Source of the DNA: Comamonadaceae bacterium
GTDB taxonomy: Bacteria > Pseudomonadota > Gammaproteobacteria > Burkholderiales > Burkholderiaceae_C
NCBI GenBank assembly: GCA_947494405.1
Contig: CANLWQ010000018.1
Location: 1-14,558, forward strand
DNA: 14,558 nt
Direction: 5' to 3'
Shown here piece after piece: positions 1 through 6,847 of this stretch. Positions within the stretch are counted from its first letter, which is position 1. Each line of letters begins with the position of its first letter. The notes below the pieces were generated by a model. That model was not told the origin of the DNA. It ran no database searches and saw nothing but the letters and a program-made list of their open reading frames with translations. The position numbers and the translations under genes were made by a program.

Positions 1-468
1 CACGGTTCCATTGGCTTTGATGTGCCCAAAAATTTGACTGGGGTTGCTGTCTTGTACCCGGTTCAAGGCCACGCTTTGGGTACTGGGTTGTTCGAAATGA
101 ACCGCAGCTTGCGAACCCACATTGAAACTTTGCCAAAGCAGCGCAGCTTTGTCGCTGGTTTGTTTGACCGTCATCACTGCACCAGACTGCGACACATTGG
201 CCGTGCCCGCAGTCACTTGTCCGCCGGTAGGCAGTTGCGTGGCGGTGGGTGCAGCCAAAGGCTGTGCATAGCAGGCAAAGGTGAAACCTATGCAAATCAG
301 TGCGGCTACCAAAGGCTTGATGAAAAAGTGAGACACCTTGTGTGGCAGCGCTGCCGCCAGCATAGGCTTGATGCTTGTGCCCCCCACGCCTTGGCCCTTG
401 GCAACTTCAGGCACCGCCACAAACGTGGCTGTTGCCGGGTTCCAAATGACTTTAAAGCAATGGTTCAT
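1..468 (-). CDS. TpsA-type two-partner secretion exoprotein (filamentous haemagglutinin family), N-terminal part only
   Basis: This is the first 156 codons of a large secreted protein; the rest lies beyond the left edge. The protein starts MNHCFKVIWN, the pattern of the extended signal peptide region (ESPR) found in big autotransporters and TpsA exoproteins. A charged linker follows, then a hydrophobic signal core at about residues 52-66 with likely cleavage near residue 68-72. From about residue 75 the TPS (haemagglutination activity) domain begins, with the conserved run NRVQDSNPSQIFGHI at about residues 136-150. In this family the TPS domain carries the protein to its TpsB partner in the outer membrane, and the rest folds as a beta-helix at the cell surface. 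The start codon lies 20 bp after the tpsB stop, so the two genes form an operon. Its cargo function (adhesin, haemolysin, contact-dependent toxin) cannot be told from this fragment. It belongs on minus; a plus-strand open frame over the same bases is a shadow. Confidence 0.9.
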   Translation of the reverse strand, partial: MNHCFKVIWNPATATFVAVPEVAKGQGVGGTSIKPMLAAALPHKVSHFFIKPLVAALICIGFTFACYAQPLAAPTATQLPTGGQVTAGTANVSQSGAVMTVKQTSDKAALLWQSFNVGSQAAVHFEQPSTQSVALNRVQDSNPSQIFGHIKANGTV

Positions 469-488
469 CTTGATTGCAACCAGGCTTG

Positions 489-2183
489 TTAAAAGGCCCA
501 ATTGGCATTAAGCCAAAACCGGTTCATAGCCAATGACCCGTCTTGGTCTTGCCCCGTGCTGGTGGGGTTGGGGTTGTGTCCCAAGCGTCTGGCCACCATC
601 GCTTTGAGGCTGATGCCATTGGCGCTGACAAAGCCGTAACCCACGCCATAACCCTTCAGTTCAAAAGCATTCAATGCAGCCGAGCTGTAGGGGTTGACGC
701 GCACTCGCCCATGGTCATAAAACGCAAACCAAGTATTGTTGATATTCAAGCGGTGGCGAAACTCAATATTCAGCAATCGACCCGAAGAGCCACCTGCCTC
801 GCTGCTGGGATAAGCCCTGACCCCGGACATGCCTCCCAGATAAAACTTCTCCGAGGAATCTAAGTGGGTCTTACTTTGCTGTCCATTCAGTGCCGCATAC
901 AAAGACATGCTGTAGCTCAGGTCTTGTATGCGTGTGAAGTTGTATTTGATTTTTTCAAAATGCCCGGTATTCAAGCTGTCTGATGTGTCTGTCTTTTTCT
1001 TCAAGCGGCCACCTGCGCCCATCAGCTGCCAGTTTGAGACGCCGCCCCCTGCCCAATCATCATAAAACTGACCTTGCAGTCCGGCGTTCACAGCGCGAGT
1101 GTTGTAGCTGGTCACCACTTCTTCGCTGCGCAGGTTTTCATAGGTCTTGACATCCCAACTCAGCACCGCATTGAGCTTGTAGCGGCTTCGCCATGCCAAT
1201 GGGTAAGTTGTTTCCAGTCCAAAGGCATTGGCATTTCCTCTCAGGGGCAGGGCAGTGAAGGCCACATCCGTGACTTTGTAATTCAGGCGTGAGCCATTCA
1301 GCCCCAGCGACCCACCCCTGTGGCCCACAGGCCACTGGTAGGCGGCTCTCACGTAATCGCTGCCCTTAGAGCTCATCGCGTTGGCCGTGAATTGATCGCC
1401 TAGGCGCAAAGGGCTGTTCAACTTGAAGCCCAAACTTACTCTGTCTTGGCCGGTAGAGCGAGCGCCTGCGTTGTCGGCAGAGCTGTCTATGGACATGGCT
1501 GGCAAATCTAGCGTGGTCACCACAAAATCAGTCTGCCCCGCTTGCGCACCTTGCATCAACTGCCCATTGACACGAATGCCTGCCAAATCGGACAGCACTG
1601 CCAAGGCGCGGTCTATATTGTTTGAATTGAGCTTGGCGCCTATGGGCTGAAACGCATAAATAGTTTCTCGAATACGTTGGGCGTCAACCCGTTTGGAGCT
1701 GGGCCCATCCATCAGCACTTTGCCAAACGTGGCTTCGGTGATTTCAATCGTGACAACACCATTGGCAATGTCTTGCGTCGGCAACTTGGTTTGCACCACA
1801 TAGCCCGCTGCACGGTACAGATTGGCCACAGACATGGCAGCTGATTCCAGTTTGGCAAAGTCGATGGGACGGCCCAACATATCCTTGGTTAATCGATTCA
1901 GTACATCATCAGCAAACAAGCTGTTGCCCACCCATAGGAACTGAGACACAACAACAGTGGCTCCACCCCTGTTTATCTGTTGAGATTGAACCGGTGGCAA
2001 GCTGCTGCTGGGTGGTTTCGACGGAATATTGAATTCACGTCCTGTTGGGTTGCTTTGCTGCAAGCTGCCTGCATTGGGCAAGGTGTCTGCAAGAGCAAGC
2101 GGTGTAGCCAGCAGGCAGCACACAGCCCAGCACAGGGTGCGTGTGCTGAAGCCTTGTGTAAATCCTGCACAGTACAACTGCAT
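489..2183 (-). CDS. TpsB outer-membrane transporter, ShlB/FhaC family
   Basis: This is the pore protein of a two-partner (type Vb) secretion system; it moves the TpsA protein encoded just downstream through the outer membrane. The 564 residues match the usual family size. A signal peptide (about residues 1-32, ending LALA) is followed by a Ser/Pro/Gln-rich linker (about 35-75). A POTRA region follows, with a typical first unit at about residues 76-152 (VSQFLWVGN to VTIEITEATFG). A 16-strand-type barrel fills about 210-564 and ends in aromatic Phe (NANWAF), as outer-membrane proteins do. The barrel holds the family's loop-6 motif as GGMSGVRAYP, with Arg456; FhaC has VRGY with Arg450. The ATG at 2183 is the first possible start after an in-frame stop, although no good ribosome site is visible. 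The gene diverges from the histidine kinase gene at 2290. Confidence 0.93.
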   Translation of the reverse strand: MQLYCAGFTQGFSTRTLCWAVCCLLATPLALADTLPNAGSLQQSNPTGREFNIPSKPPSSSLPPVQSQQINRGGATVVVSQFLWVGNSLFADDVLNRLTKDMLGRPIDFAKLESAAMSVANLYRAAGYVVQTKLPTQDIANGVVTIEITEATFGKVLMDGPSSKRVDAQRIRETIYAFQPIGAKLNSNNIDRALAVLSDLAGIRVNGQLMQGAQAGQTDFVVTTLDLPAMSIDSSADNAGARSTGQDRVSLGFKLNSPLRLGDQFTANAMSSKGSDYVRAAYQWPVGHRGGSLGLNGSRLNYKVTDVAFTALPLRGNANAFGLETTYPLAWRSRYKLNAVLSWDVKTYENLRSEEVVTSYNTRAVNAGLQGQFYDDWAGGGVSNWQLMGAGGRLKKKTDTSDSLNTGHFEKIKYNFTRIQDLSYSMSLYAALNGQQSKTHLDSSEKFYLGGMSGVRAYPSSEAGGSSGRLLNIEFRHRLNINNTWFAFYDHGRVRVNPYSSAALNAFELKGYGVGYGFVSANGISLKAMVARRLGHNPNPTSTGQDQDGSLAMNRFWLNANWAF

Positions 2184-2289
2184 AGCGGGGCGTGAAAGCT
2201 TGTCGGACTGGGTTTATATCAATCGGGTCGACCAAAACCTTTCTTCAAAATGCAAGCTAATGCCTTTGCAATCCGTAAGATCACCTTCC
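2184..2289. promoter_or_regulatory. Divergent control region between tpsB and the histidine kinase gene
   Basis: The 106 bp between the two divergent starts must hold promoters for both the secretion operon and the kinase/regulator operon. An AT-rich box (TTTATATCAATC, about 2213-2224) next to a perfect 8-bp palindrome GGTCGACC (2225-2232) is the only structure I can point to. No clean pair of -35 and -10 boxes is visible on either strand. An open frame continues upstream of 2290 in phase with the kinase, but it runs antisense through tpsB and is not taken as coding. Confidence 0.4.
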
Positions 2290-4197
2290 ATGAAGTCTTT
2301 GAAGTTGAAACAGTTTTTTTGTCTTTGCATAGGTATTGGCTTGCTATGGGCAGCCGGTGTGCAAGCGGCATGGGCTGGCGAAACACAGGCAAGCCCTGGC
2401 CATTTCAGCTATTCGGTCTTTATTGACGAGAGCCGACAAATGGGGATTGAGTCTGTTCAAAACCAAACCTTCAAACCGCTGAACGATATAAAAAAGTTGA
2501 GTTTTTCGGGTCATTCGGTGTGGCTCAAAATTGAGCCATTGGGTGCTGAGCCAGATTCAGACGCACAGTCTTTAAAGTTCTTACCAGCCTTTCTGACAGA
2601 GGCAACGGTTTACAAACCCAATGAATTCGATCCCAGTCAATGGGAAAGCCAGACCTATGCTGCCCAAGCGGTGTCAAGGCCCCTGTCTTTAGGCGTACTG
2701 CAAAACAACAGTCCCATTTATTTGCGATTGCAGTCTGAGATCAATTTCCGCTTGAACGTGCTGGTGGATGAGCAAGAACGCATCGAACTGATTCAACGCA
2801 GATTCGATATGTTCGTCATCATGATCTCCACCCTGATGCTGCTGGCGTCGGTGTTTGCCATTGTCAGAATGGTCATCCGATTCAACTGGGTGAGTTTGGG
2901 TTTGTTTTTTATCTCCATCGCCTTGGCCACTTCATGGATCAGTGCCATGGGCATGTTGTCGTTTTTAACCGGTGTAGATCAAACACTGGTTCACCAGATT
3001 TTTCCCGTTGCAATGATCGCAGGGATTCTTTCGTTCTTTTTTATTTGGATGAACTTGGCAACTCAGTTGTTCAAAGGTGGTCAATGGGTTAAGTATTTAT
3101 GGGCATTGTGGGCAGTATTTTTCGCTAACTTTGTGTATGCATTCATAGACCCTTTGTCGGCCTTTTCAGTCATTGAGGTTGTGTACAAATTTGGTCAAGT
3201 GTTTTGCATTATTTTATTGGTAGCGCAAGGCGTGGTTGCCAGACATCAGTTGCGAATGCGATCTGAAAAAATCTTGTTTGTTGCTTTGCTGTTATCTCTG
3301 ATGCTGCCTTTCCCACGAGCGTCTAATTTGTTCTCGCCGATCGTCAATTCATTTGGGGTGGAAGGCATACCCTTGTTTTTCGGCATCATGTTTGCCAGAT
3401 CCATTGTTCCGCTGGGCATCATTCTGTTAACGGCTTGGACCTACGACCTCTTGGTGAGTGAGCGTGTCAAATCACTGCAAACCAAGCTTCAAAATACCAA
3501 TGAAGCCTTAGAAAAAGAATCTGTTCGCTTGAAGCAACAAAAACAGTTTATTGGCATGCTGACCCATGAATTGAAAAATCCCTTGATGGCCAGTGCCATG
3601 GCGCTGAGTTCCATTCGACAACGACTGGCAGGAGACGATCAGTCCTTGCAAAGGGTCAACGCCATCAGCTATTCCTTGGATGAAATTGACGGCATCATTG
3701 AACGCTGCTCTGAAATTGACAAATACGAACAAGGCTATATACCTGTCAGCATTGAACCCTTGCCGCTTGGCGTCATACTGAGCGTGGTTAAAAACAGCCA
3801 GGCCAATGAACGCATTTACACCATTGTTCGGGGGTGTGATGAAAGTTTGGTGGTTCACACCGATCTTTACTATGTCAAAGCCATTCTCAACAACCTGCTT
3901 AACAACGCCATCAAATACGCGGTGACAGAGAGCTTGATAGAGTTCAAAGTGGAGGCTGTTCGCCAGGCCAATGTCACCAACATTGTGTTCACCGTTTTGA
4001 ATGAAGTGCCGCCAGAGGGCGCACCCAACCCTGAGCTTGTTTTTCAACGCTATTACCGATCTGAATCTGCCAAACAACAATCTGGCGCAGGTTTGGGGTT
4101 GTGGTTGGCTCAGTCAATGGCCTACGCGCTGGGTACAGAGATTCATTACGCTCACCAACATAACAATGTCACTTTTCAGTTTGCGATCAGGGCATGA
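2290..4197 (+). CDS. 7TMR-DISM sensor histidine kinase
   Basis: A membrane sensor kinase of 635 residues from the ATG at 2290. I chose this start because it begins directly with a signal peptide (MKSLKLKQ, hydrophobic core, cut near VQA-AWA). An in-frame ATG at 2260 would add ten residues. Residues about 30-165 look like a periplasmic 7TMR-DISMED2 beta domain, a likely small-ligand (perhaps carbohydrate) binding fold. Seven membrane helices follow at about 173-390, then a short coiled coil (about 390-420). The HisKA domain carries the phosphoacceptor His426 in MLTHELKNPL. The ATPase domain has the N box (NLLNNAIKY, Asn535/Asn539) and the G2 box (SGAGLGL, 598-604), but the usual DxGxG G1 box is replaced by NEVPPEG. 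That variant fits what I recall of other DISM kinases. The stop overlaps the first ATG of the response regulator (ATGA), so the two are translationally coupled. Confidence 0.9.
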   Translation: MKSLKLKQFFCLCIGIGLLWAAGVQAAWAGETQASPGHFSYSVFIDESRQMGIESVQNQTFKPLNDIKKLSFSGHSVWLKIEPLGAEPDSDAQSLKFLPAFLTEATVYKPNEFDPSQWESQTYAAQAVSRPLSLGVLQNNSPIYLRLQSEINFRLNVLVDEQERIELIQRRFDMFVIMISTLMLLASVFAIVRMVIRFNWVSLGLFFISIALATSWISAMGMLSFLTGVDQTLVHQIFPVAMIAGILSFFFIWMNLATQLFKGGQWVKYLWALWAVFFANFVYAFIDPLSAFSVIEVVYKFGQVFCIILLVAQGVVARHQLRMRSEKILFVALLLSLMLPFPRASNLFSPIVNSFGVEGIPLFFGIMFARSIVPLGIILLTAWTYDLLVSERVKSLQTKLQNTNEALEKESVRLKQQKQFIGMLTHELKNPLMASAMALSSIRQRLAGDDQSLQRVNAISYSLDEIDGIIERCSEIDKYEQGYIPVSIEPLPLGVILSVVKNSQANERIYTIVRGCDESLVVHTDLYYVKAILNNLLNNAIKYAVTESLIEFKVEAVRQANVTNIVFTVLNEVPPEGAPNPELVFQRYYRSESAKQQSGAGLGLWLAQSMAYALGTEIHYAHQHNNVTFQFAIRA

Positions 4198-4955
4198 GCA
4201 TGAATGAAGAAAAAGACCTAGCCGCCACTGAAGACCTGGAAACCCAAGACTTGGGAACAGTGCTTTTGGTTGAAGACAATTTGCGAGTGAGCGATGAACT
4301 GTCTTTGGTGCTGACAGCTTCGGGCTACGCCACGCGTTGTGCGTATGACGGTGAACATATGCGTGCCATGCTGGCCATGACGACGCCCGATGTGGTCATG
4401 CTGGACCTGAACTTGCCCAATGAAGACGGTATCAGTTTGTGTAAATGGCTGAGAGATGTTTACCCTTTTATAGGCATTGTGATGTTGACCGCCAGAGTCA
4501 TGGGCAGCGAACGCACAGAAGGCTACCAAGCAGGTGCTGATGTTTACCTGACCAAACCCACCCGGCCCGAAGAAATACTGGCTGTGGTTCGCAATTTAAT
4601 GCGCAGGCACGACAGACACGGTTCAAGCGCCTTGGTGACAGCCCAAGTGTGGACCTTGCACCAAAAAAGCATGTCTTTGAGCGCGCCCGATGCGGATGTG
4701 TTGAGTTTGACACCTAAAGAGACCGTGGTGCTGTTCACCTTGGCCCAGACAGCGACCCACTGCACCTACGAGGATTTGATTAACAAGCTAGGTGGGGACT
4801 CGCCGCGCACGACCTTTGACAAGGTGCGTTTAGAAGTGTTGATCAGTCGTCTTCGCTCTAAATTATTCAAATTCAAGGCCCAAGCCTTTGAAATCAAAAC
4901 CATACATGGCTCTGGCTACCGATTGTCTAGGCCCCTGAAGTTGCGCACAAACTAA
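4194..4955 (+). CDS. OmpR/PhoB-type DNA-binding response regulator
   Basis: Cytoplasmic transcription regulator partnered with the kinase just upstream. The receiver domain (about residues 22-137) has every key residue: acidic pair Glu27/Asp28, phosphoacceptor Asp71 in MLDLNLP, Thr99 in MLTAR and Lys121 in LTKP. After a linker, a winged-helix output domain covers about 165-247 (SLTPKETVVL, then VLISRLRSKL and the closing hairpin HGSGYRL). An N-terminal tail of about 20 acidic residues precedes the receiver. The first ATG (4194) overlaps the kinase stop, but an AGGG ribosome site at 4189-4192 is better spaced for the second ATG at 4200, so the real start may be two codons later. Its targets are unknown; the divergent secretion operon is the obvious candidate. 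Confidence 0.93.
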   Translation: MSMNEEKDLAATEDLETQDLGTVLLVEDNLRVSDELSLVLTASGYATRCAYDGEHMRAMLAMTTPDVVMLDLNLPNEDGISLCKWLRDVYPFIGIVMLTARVMGSERTEGYQAGADVYLTKPTRPEEILAVVRNLMRRHDRHGSSALVTAQVWTLHQKSMSLSAPDADVLSLTPKETVVLFTLAQTATHCTYEDLINKLGGDSPRTTFDKVRLEVLISRLRSKLFKFKAQAFEIKTIHGSGYRLSRPLKLRTN

Positions 4956-5093
4956 GCGGCAAAGGCAGCCGCAACTGCATTAATCATCAGCTTCGGTGTG
5001 AATGACCCCTTATTCATGTTTTGGCGACTGGTGTCGATCTAATCATTGTCAAGAGGCTCAACTCGAGCATCTGCCGATTTTGAGGACTTCGCC

Positions 5094-5219
5094 ATGGGCT
5101 ATCTGATTTCGTTTTTGTTAGGCATATTTGTAGCAACCATTGGCGTCAGTGGTGCTGCCTCGGTGCTTGATAAAGCAGTGAAAACGACTCAGGCTTATAT
5201 GAAAGAGTCGGTTAAGTAG
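5094..5219 (+). CDS. Small single-pass membrane protein, 41 aa, function unknown
   Basis: A short frame starting MGYLISFLLGIF at an ATG, with a clear Shine-Dalgarno GAGGA (5082-5086) seven bases before it. Residues about 3-23 form one hydrophobic helix with small residues (VATIGVSGAAS). A charged amphipathic tail follows (LDKAVKTTQAYMKESVK), ending in TAG. This is the layout of many bacterial membrane miniproteins, which often modulate a larger membrane protein. It stands alone between the response regulator (138 bp upstream) and cvpA, and its last 8 bp overlap the cvpA 3' end on the opposite strand. I do not recognise a family. The good ribosome site and balanced composition favour a real gene over a chance frame. 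Confidence 0.6.
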   Translation: MGYLISFLLGIFVATIGVSGAASVLDKAVKTTQAYMKESVK

Positions 5220-5703
5220 GCGATTTCTCGGTGTTTGCTGTGCTGGAATTGAAGTGGTCTAAGAAAAGATGAATCACTTGTTCTTGTGCACTGCCTTGCC
5301 ACCATGAGGCCTGCCGCCAAGCACTGATGTCAATCATGGCTGAAGCCACCAGCAAAATAAACACCCCTGTGAACAGGCCAAACAGACCGCCCAAAGTACG
5401 GTGAGCAGGTTGAATTCCGCTTCGCGTAAAAAGTTTGCGATGTAAAGCCACGGATTGGTGGCCAATCAATAAAGTGCCTAAAAGAGCTATCAGCGCACCT
5501 AAGTCATTCCTATAGGCTTCACCAGCTCCACCTAATGGCAACCATGCCGCCACAACAGGCCCCATCTTGATGACCGCAACAAAAGCTGCAACAAAACCTA
5601 TCATCGAAAGTGCTTGTGGAAGCCAACCGCGGCATGCCCCGATTCCAATGGAAATAATAATGGTTGCTATAAATAACCAATCGAGCAGATTCAACGACCA
5701 CAT
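5212..5703 (-). CDS. CvpA family inner-membrane protein
   Basis: A 163-residue membrane protein with the CvpA layout. It starts with LDWLFIATIIISIGIGACRGW (family pattern LDxxxxxxxxxSxxxGxxRG), and four hydrophobic segments lie at about residues 8-24, 30-50, 66-84 and 103-125. A conserved RTLGGLFGLFTG stretch precedes the last helix, and a polar C-terminal tail follows. CvpA proteins are linked to colicin V production and, in several bacteria, to envelope integrity; no biochemical activity is established. It lies 35 bp downstream of bioB on the same strand and is probably cotranscribed with it. The usual betaproteobacterial cvpA lies next to purF and folC-type genes, so this may be a second paralogue. 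No strong ribosome site is seen. Confidence 0.8.
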   Translation of the reverse strand: MWSLNLLDWLFIATIIISIGIGACRGWLPQALSMIGFVAAFVAVIKMGPVVAAWLPLGGAGEAYRNDLGALIALLGTLLIGHQSVALHRKLFTRSGIQPAHRTLGGLFGLFTGVFILLVASAMIDISAWRQASWWQGSAQEQVIHLFLDHFNSSTANTEKSPT

Positions 5704-5738
5704 TTTTTAATTATTGATTTGAAGTTTCTTATTCCATC

Positions 5739-6752
5739 TTAACTGGTGCTCATACCCAGCTTGTTCAACAAAGCCTGATCCTTTTGCCAATCTGGGTTGC
5801 CAGTGGTGAGTAATTTATCGCCGTAAAAAATAGAATTGGCCCCCGCCATGAAACACAGGGCTTGTATGGCTTCGCCCATTTGCTGCCTTCCAGCAGACAA
5901 ACGCACACGCGCTTGGGGCATGGTGATGCGAGCTACTGCAATCGTGCGAACGAACTCCAGCAAGTCAAGGGACTCGGTGCCATGCAATGGGGTGCCTTCG
6001 ACTTGAACCAAGTTGTTGATGGGCACGGATTCTGGGTAAGGCGTCAGGTTAGCGAGTTGGTGCACCAAACCAGCCCTTTGTGCGCGGCTTTCACCCATGC
6101 CAACAATGCCGCCGCTGCACACATTCATGCCAGCCGCGCGCACATGGGCCAAGGTATCGAGACGCTCTTGGTAGTCCCGCGTGGTGATGATGTCGCCATA
6201 TAACTCTGGCGTGGTGTCTAGGTTGTGGTTGTAGTAATCCAAGCCAGATTGTTTCAACATGTCCGCTTGGGTTTCAGTCAACATGCCCAGTGTGCAGCAG
6301 GCTTCCATTCCCAGCGATTTCACCGTGCGAACCAGTTCAGCAACTTTTTCTACATCACGGTCTTTGGGTTCGCGCCAAGCTGCACCCATGCAAAAACGGC
6401 TGGCGCCGTTCTTTTGGGCTTCTAGCGCAGCGGCTTTGACCGCTTCAACATCCAGCATTTTTGAAGCTTCCACACCGGTGTTGTAGTGAACCGATTGGGG
6501 GCAGTAGCCGCAGTCTTCGGGGCAGCCACCGGTTTTAATGGACAAAAGAGTGGAGAGTTGAACTTCGTTGGGATTGAAATGTTCGCGGTGAATTTGTTGG
6601 GCCTTGAACATCAAGTCGTTGAAAGGCAAATTGAACAAGGCTTCGATGGATTGACGGCTCCACACTTCGTCAGAATTTTCTAAGGGCTTAGAAAGCTTTG
6701 TGGGCTTAAGGAAATGAACAGGCTGTGCTTGCTGTGTAACTGCGGTAGGCAT
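5739..6752 (-). CDS. bioB: Biotin synthase BioB
   Basis: Radical SAM enzyme that inserts sulfur into dethiobiotin, the last step of biotin synthesis, in the cytoplasm. The 337 residues match the family. The [4Fe-4S] ligands are Cys77, Cys81 and Cys84 in [12 protein letters not shown]. The [2Fe-2S] cluster that donates the sulfur has all its expected ligands: Cys121 ([10 protein letters not shown]), Cys152 (MEACCTLG), Cys212 (MNVCSGGI) and Arg284 (VRLSAGR). The motif YYNHNLDT is also intact. The ATG at 6752 gives a short variable tail before the conserved core; its ribosome site is weak. It is transcribed away from bioAFD, leaving a short shared control region, and is followed by cvpA. Confidence 0.98.
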   Translation of the reverse strand: MPTAVTQQAQPVHFLKPTKLSKPLENSDEVWSRQSIEALFNLPFNDLMFKAQQIHREHFNPNEVQLSTLLSIKTGGCPEDCGYCPQSVHYNTGVEASKMLDVEAVKAAALEAQKNGASRFCMGAAWREPKDRDVEKVAELVRTVKSLGMEACCTLGMLTETQADMLKQSGLDYYNHNLDTTPELYGDIITTRDYQERLDTLAHVRAAGMNVCSGGIVGMGESRAQRAGLVHQLANLTPYPESVPINNLVQVEGTPLHGTESLDLLEFVRTIAVARITMPQARVRLSAGRQQMGEAIQALCFMAGANSIFYGDKLLTTGNPDWQKDQALLNKLGMSTS

Positions 6753-6783
6753 AATTGATAGACGATTTTTCTGAATAATGTTG

Positions 6784-6810
6784 AATATAGCAACAAATAA
6801 TCTGGTTCAA
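6784..6810 (-). promoter_or_regulatory. Possible bioB promoter
   Basis: Read on minus, TTGAAC (6805-6810) and TATATT (6784-6789) resemble -35 and -10 boxes, but the 15-bp spacer is shorter than the ideal 17. They sit about 30-60 bp before the bioB start. The -35 element lies inside the palindrome TGGTTCAACCA (6803-6813). Prediction by eye only. Confidence 0.35.
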
Positions 6811-6813
6811 CCA
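6803..6813. promoter_or_regulatory. Palindrome in the bioB/bioA spacer, possible operator
   Basis: TGGTT-C-AACCA is a perfect odd palindrome over the likely bioB -35 box. Its AACC arm (6809-6812) can also pair with GGTT at 6819-6822, next to the bioA ribosome site. It does not match the E. coli BirA operator, which has long arms and a 16-bp spacer, nor the BioR box. No regulator gene is nearby. Confidence 0.3.
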
Positions 6814-6814
6814 C

Positions 6815-6820
6815 AAGAGG
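6815..6820 (+). promoter_or_regulatory. Ribosome binding site of bioA
   Basis: AAGAGG is the only good Shine-Dalgarno sequence before bioA. It ends 27 bp before the TTG at 6848 but only 6 bp before an in-frame CTG at 6827, so it argues for translation starting at that CTG. Confidence 0.45.
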
Positions 6821-6847
6821 TTTTTTCTGAGTACGCATTCTTCGCAA

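Noticed and set aside
22..492. Plus-strand frame of 156 codons
   Set aside because: It is antisense to the tpsA start, whose minus-strand translation has an ESPR and TPS domain; the plus product is Arg/His/Cys-rich and featureless.
2029..2289. Upstream extension of the histidine kinase frame
   Set aside because: It runs antisense through the tpsB signal peptide region and lacks protein-like features; the signal peptide begins at 2290.
3508..4080. 190-codon minus-strand frame inside the kinase gene
   Set aside because: The plus strand encodes the kinase core motifs here; the antisense product has no domain or ribosome site.
4956..4972. Hairpin GCGGC/GCCGC right after the response regulator stop as a terminator
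   Set aside because: Only 5 bp of stem and no T-run follow, so it is not convincing as an intrinsic terminator.
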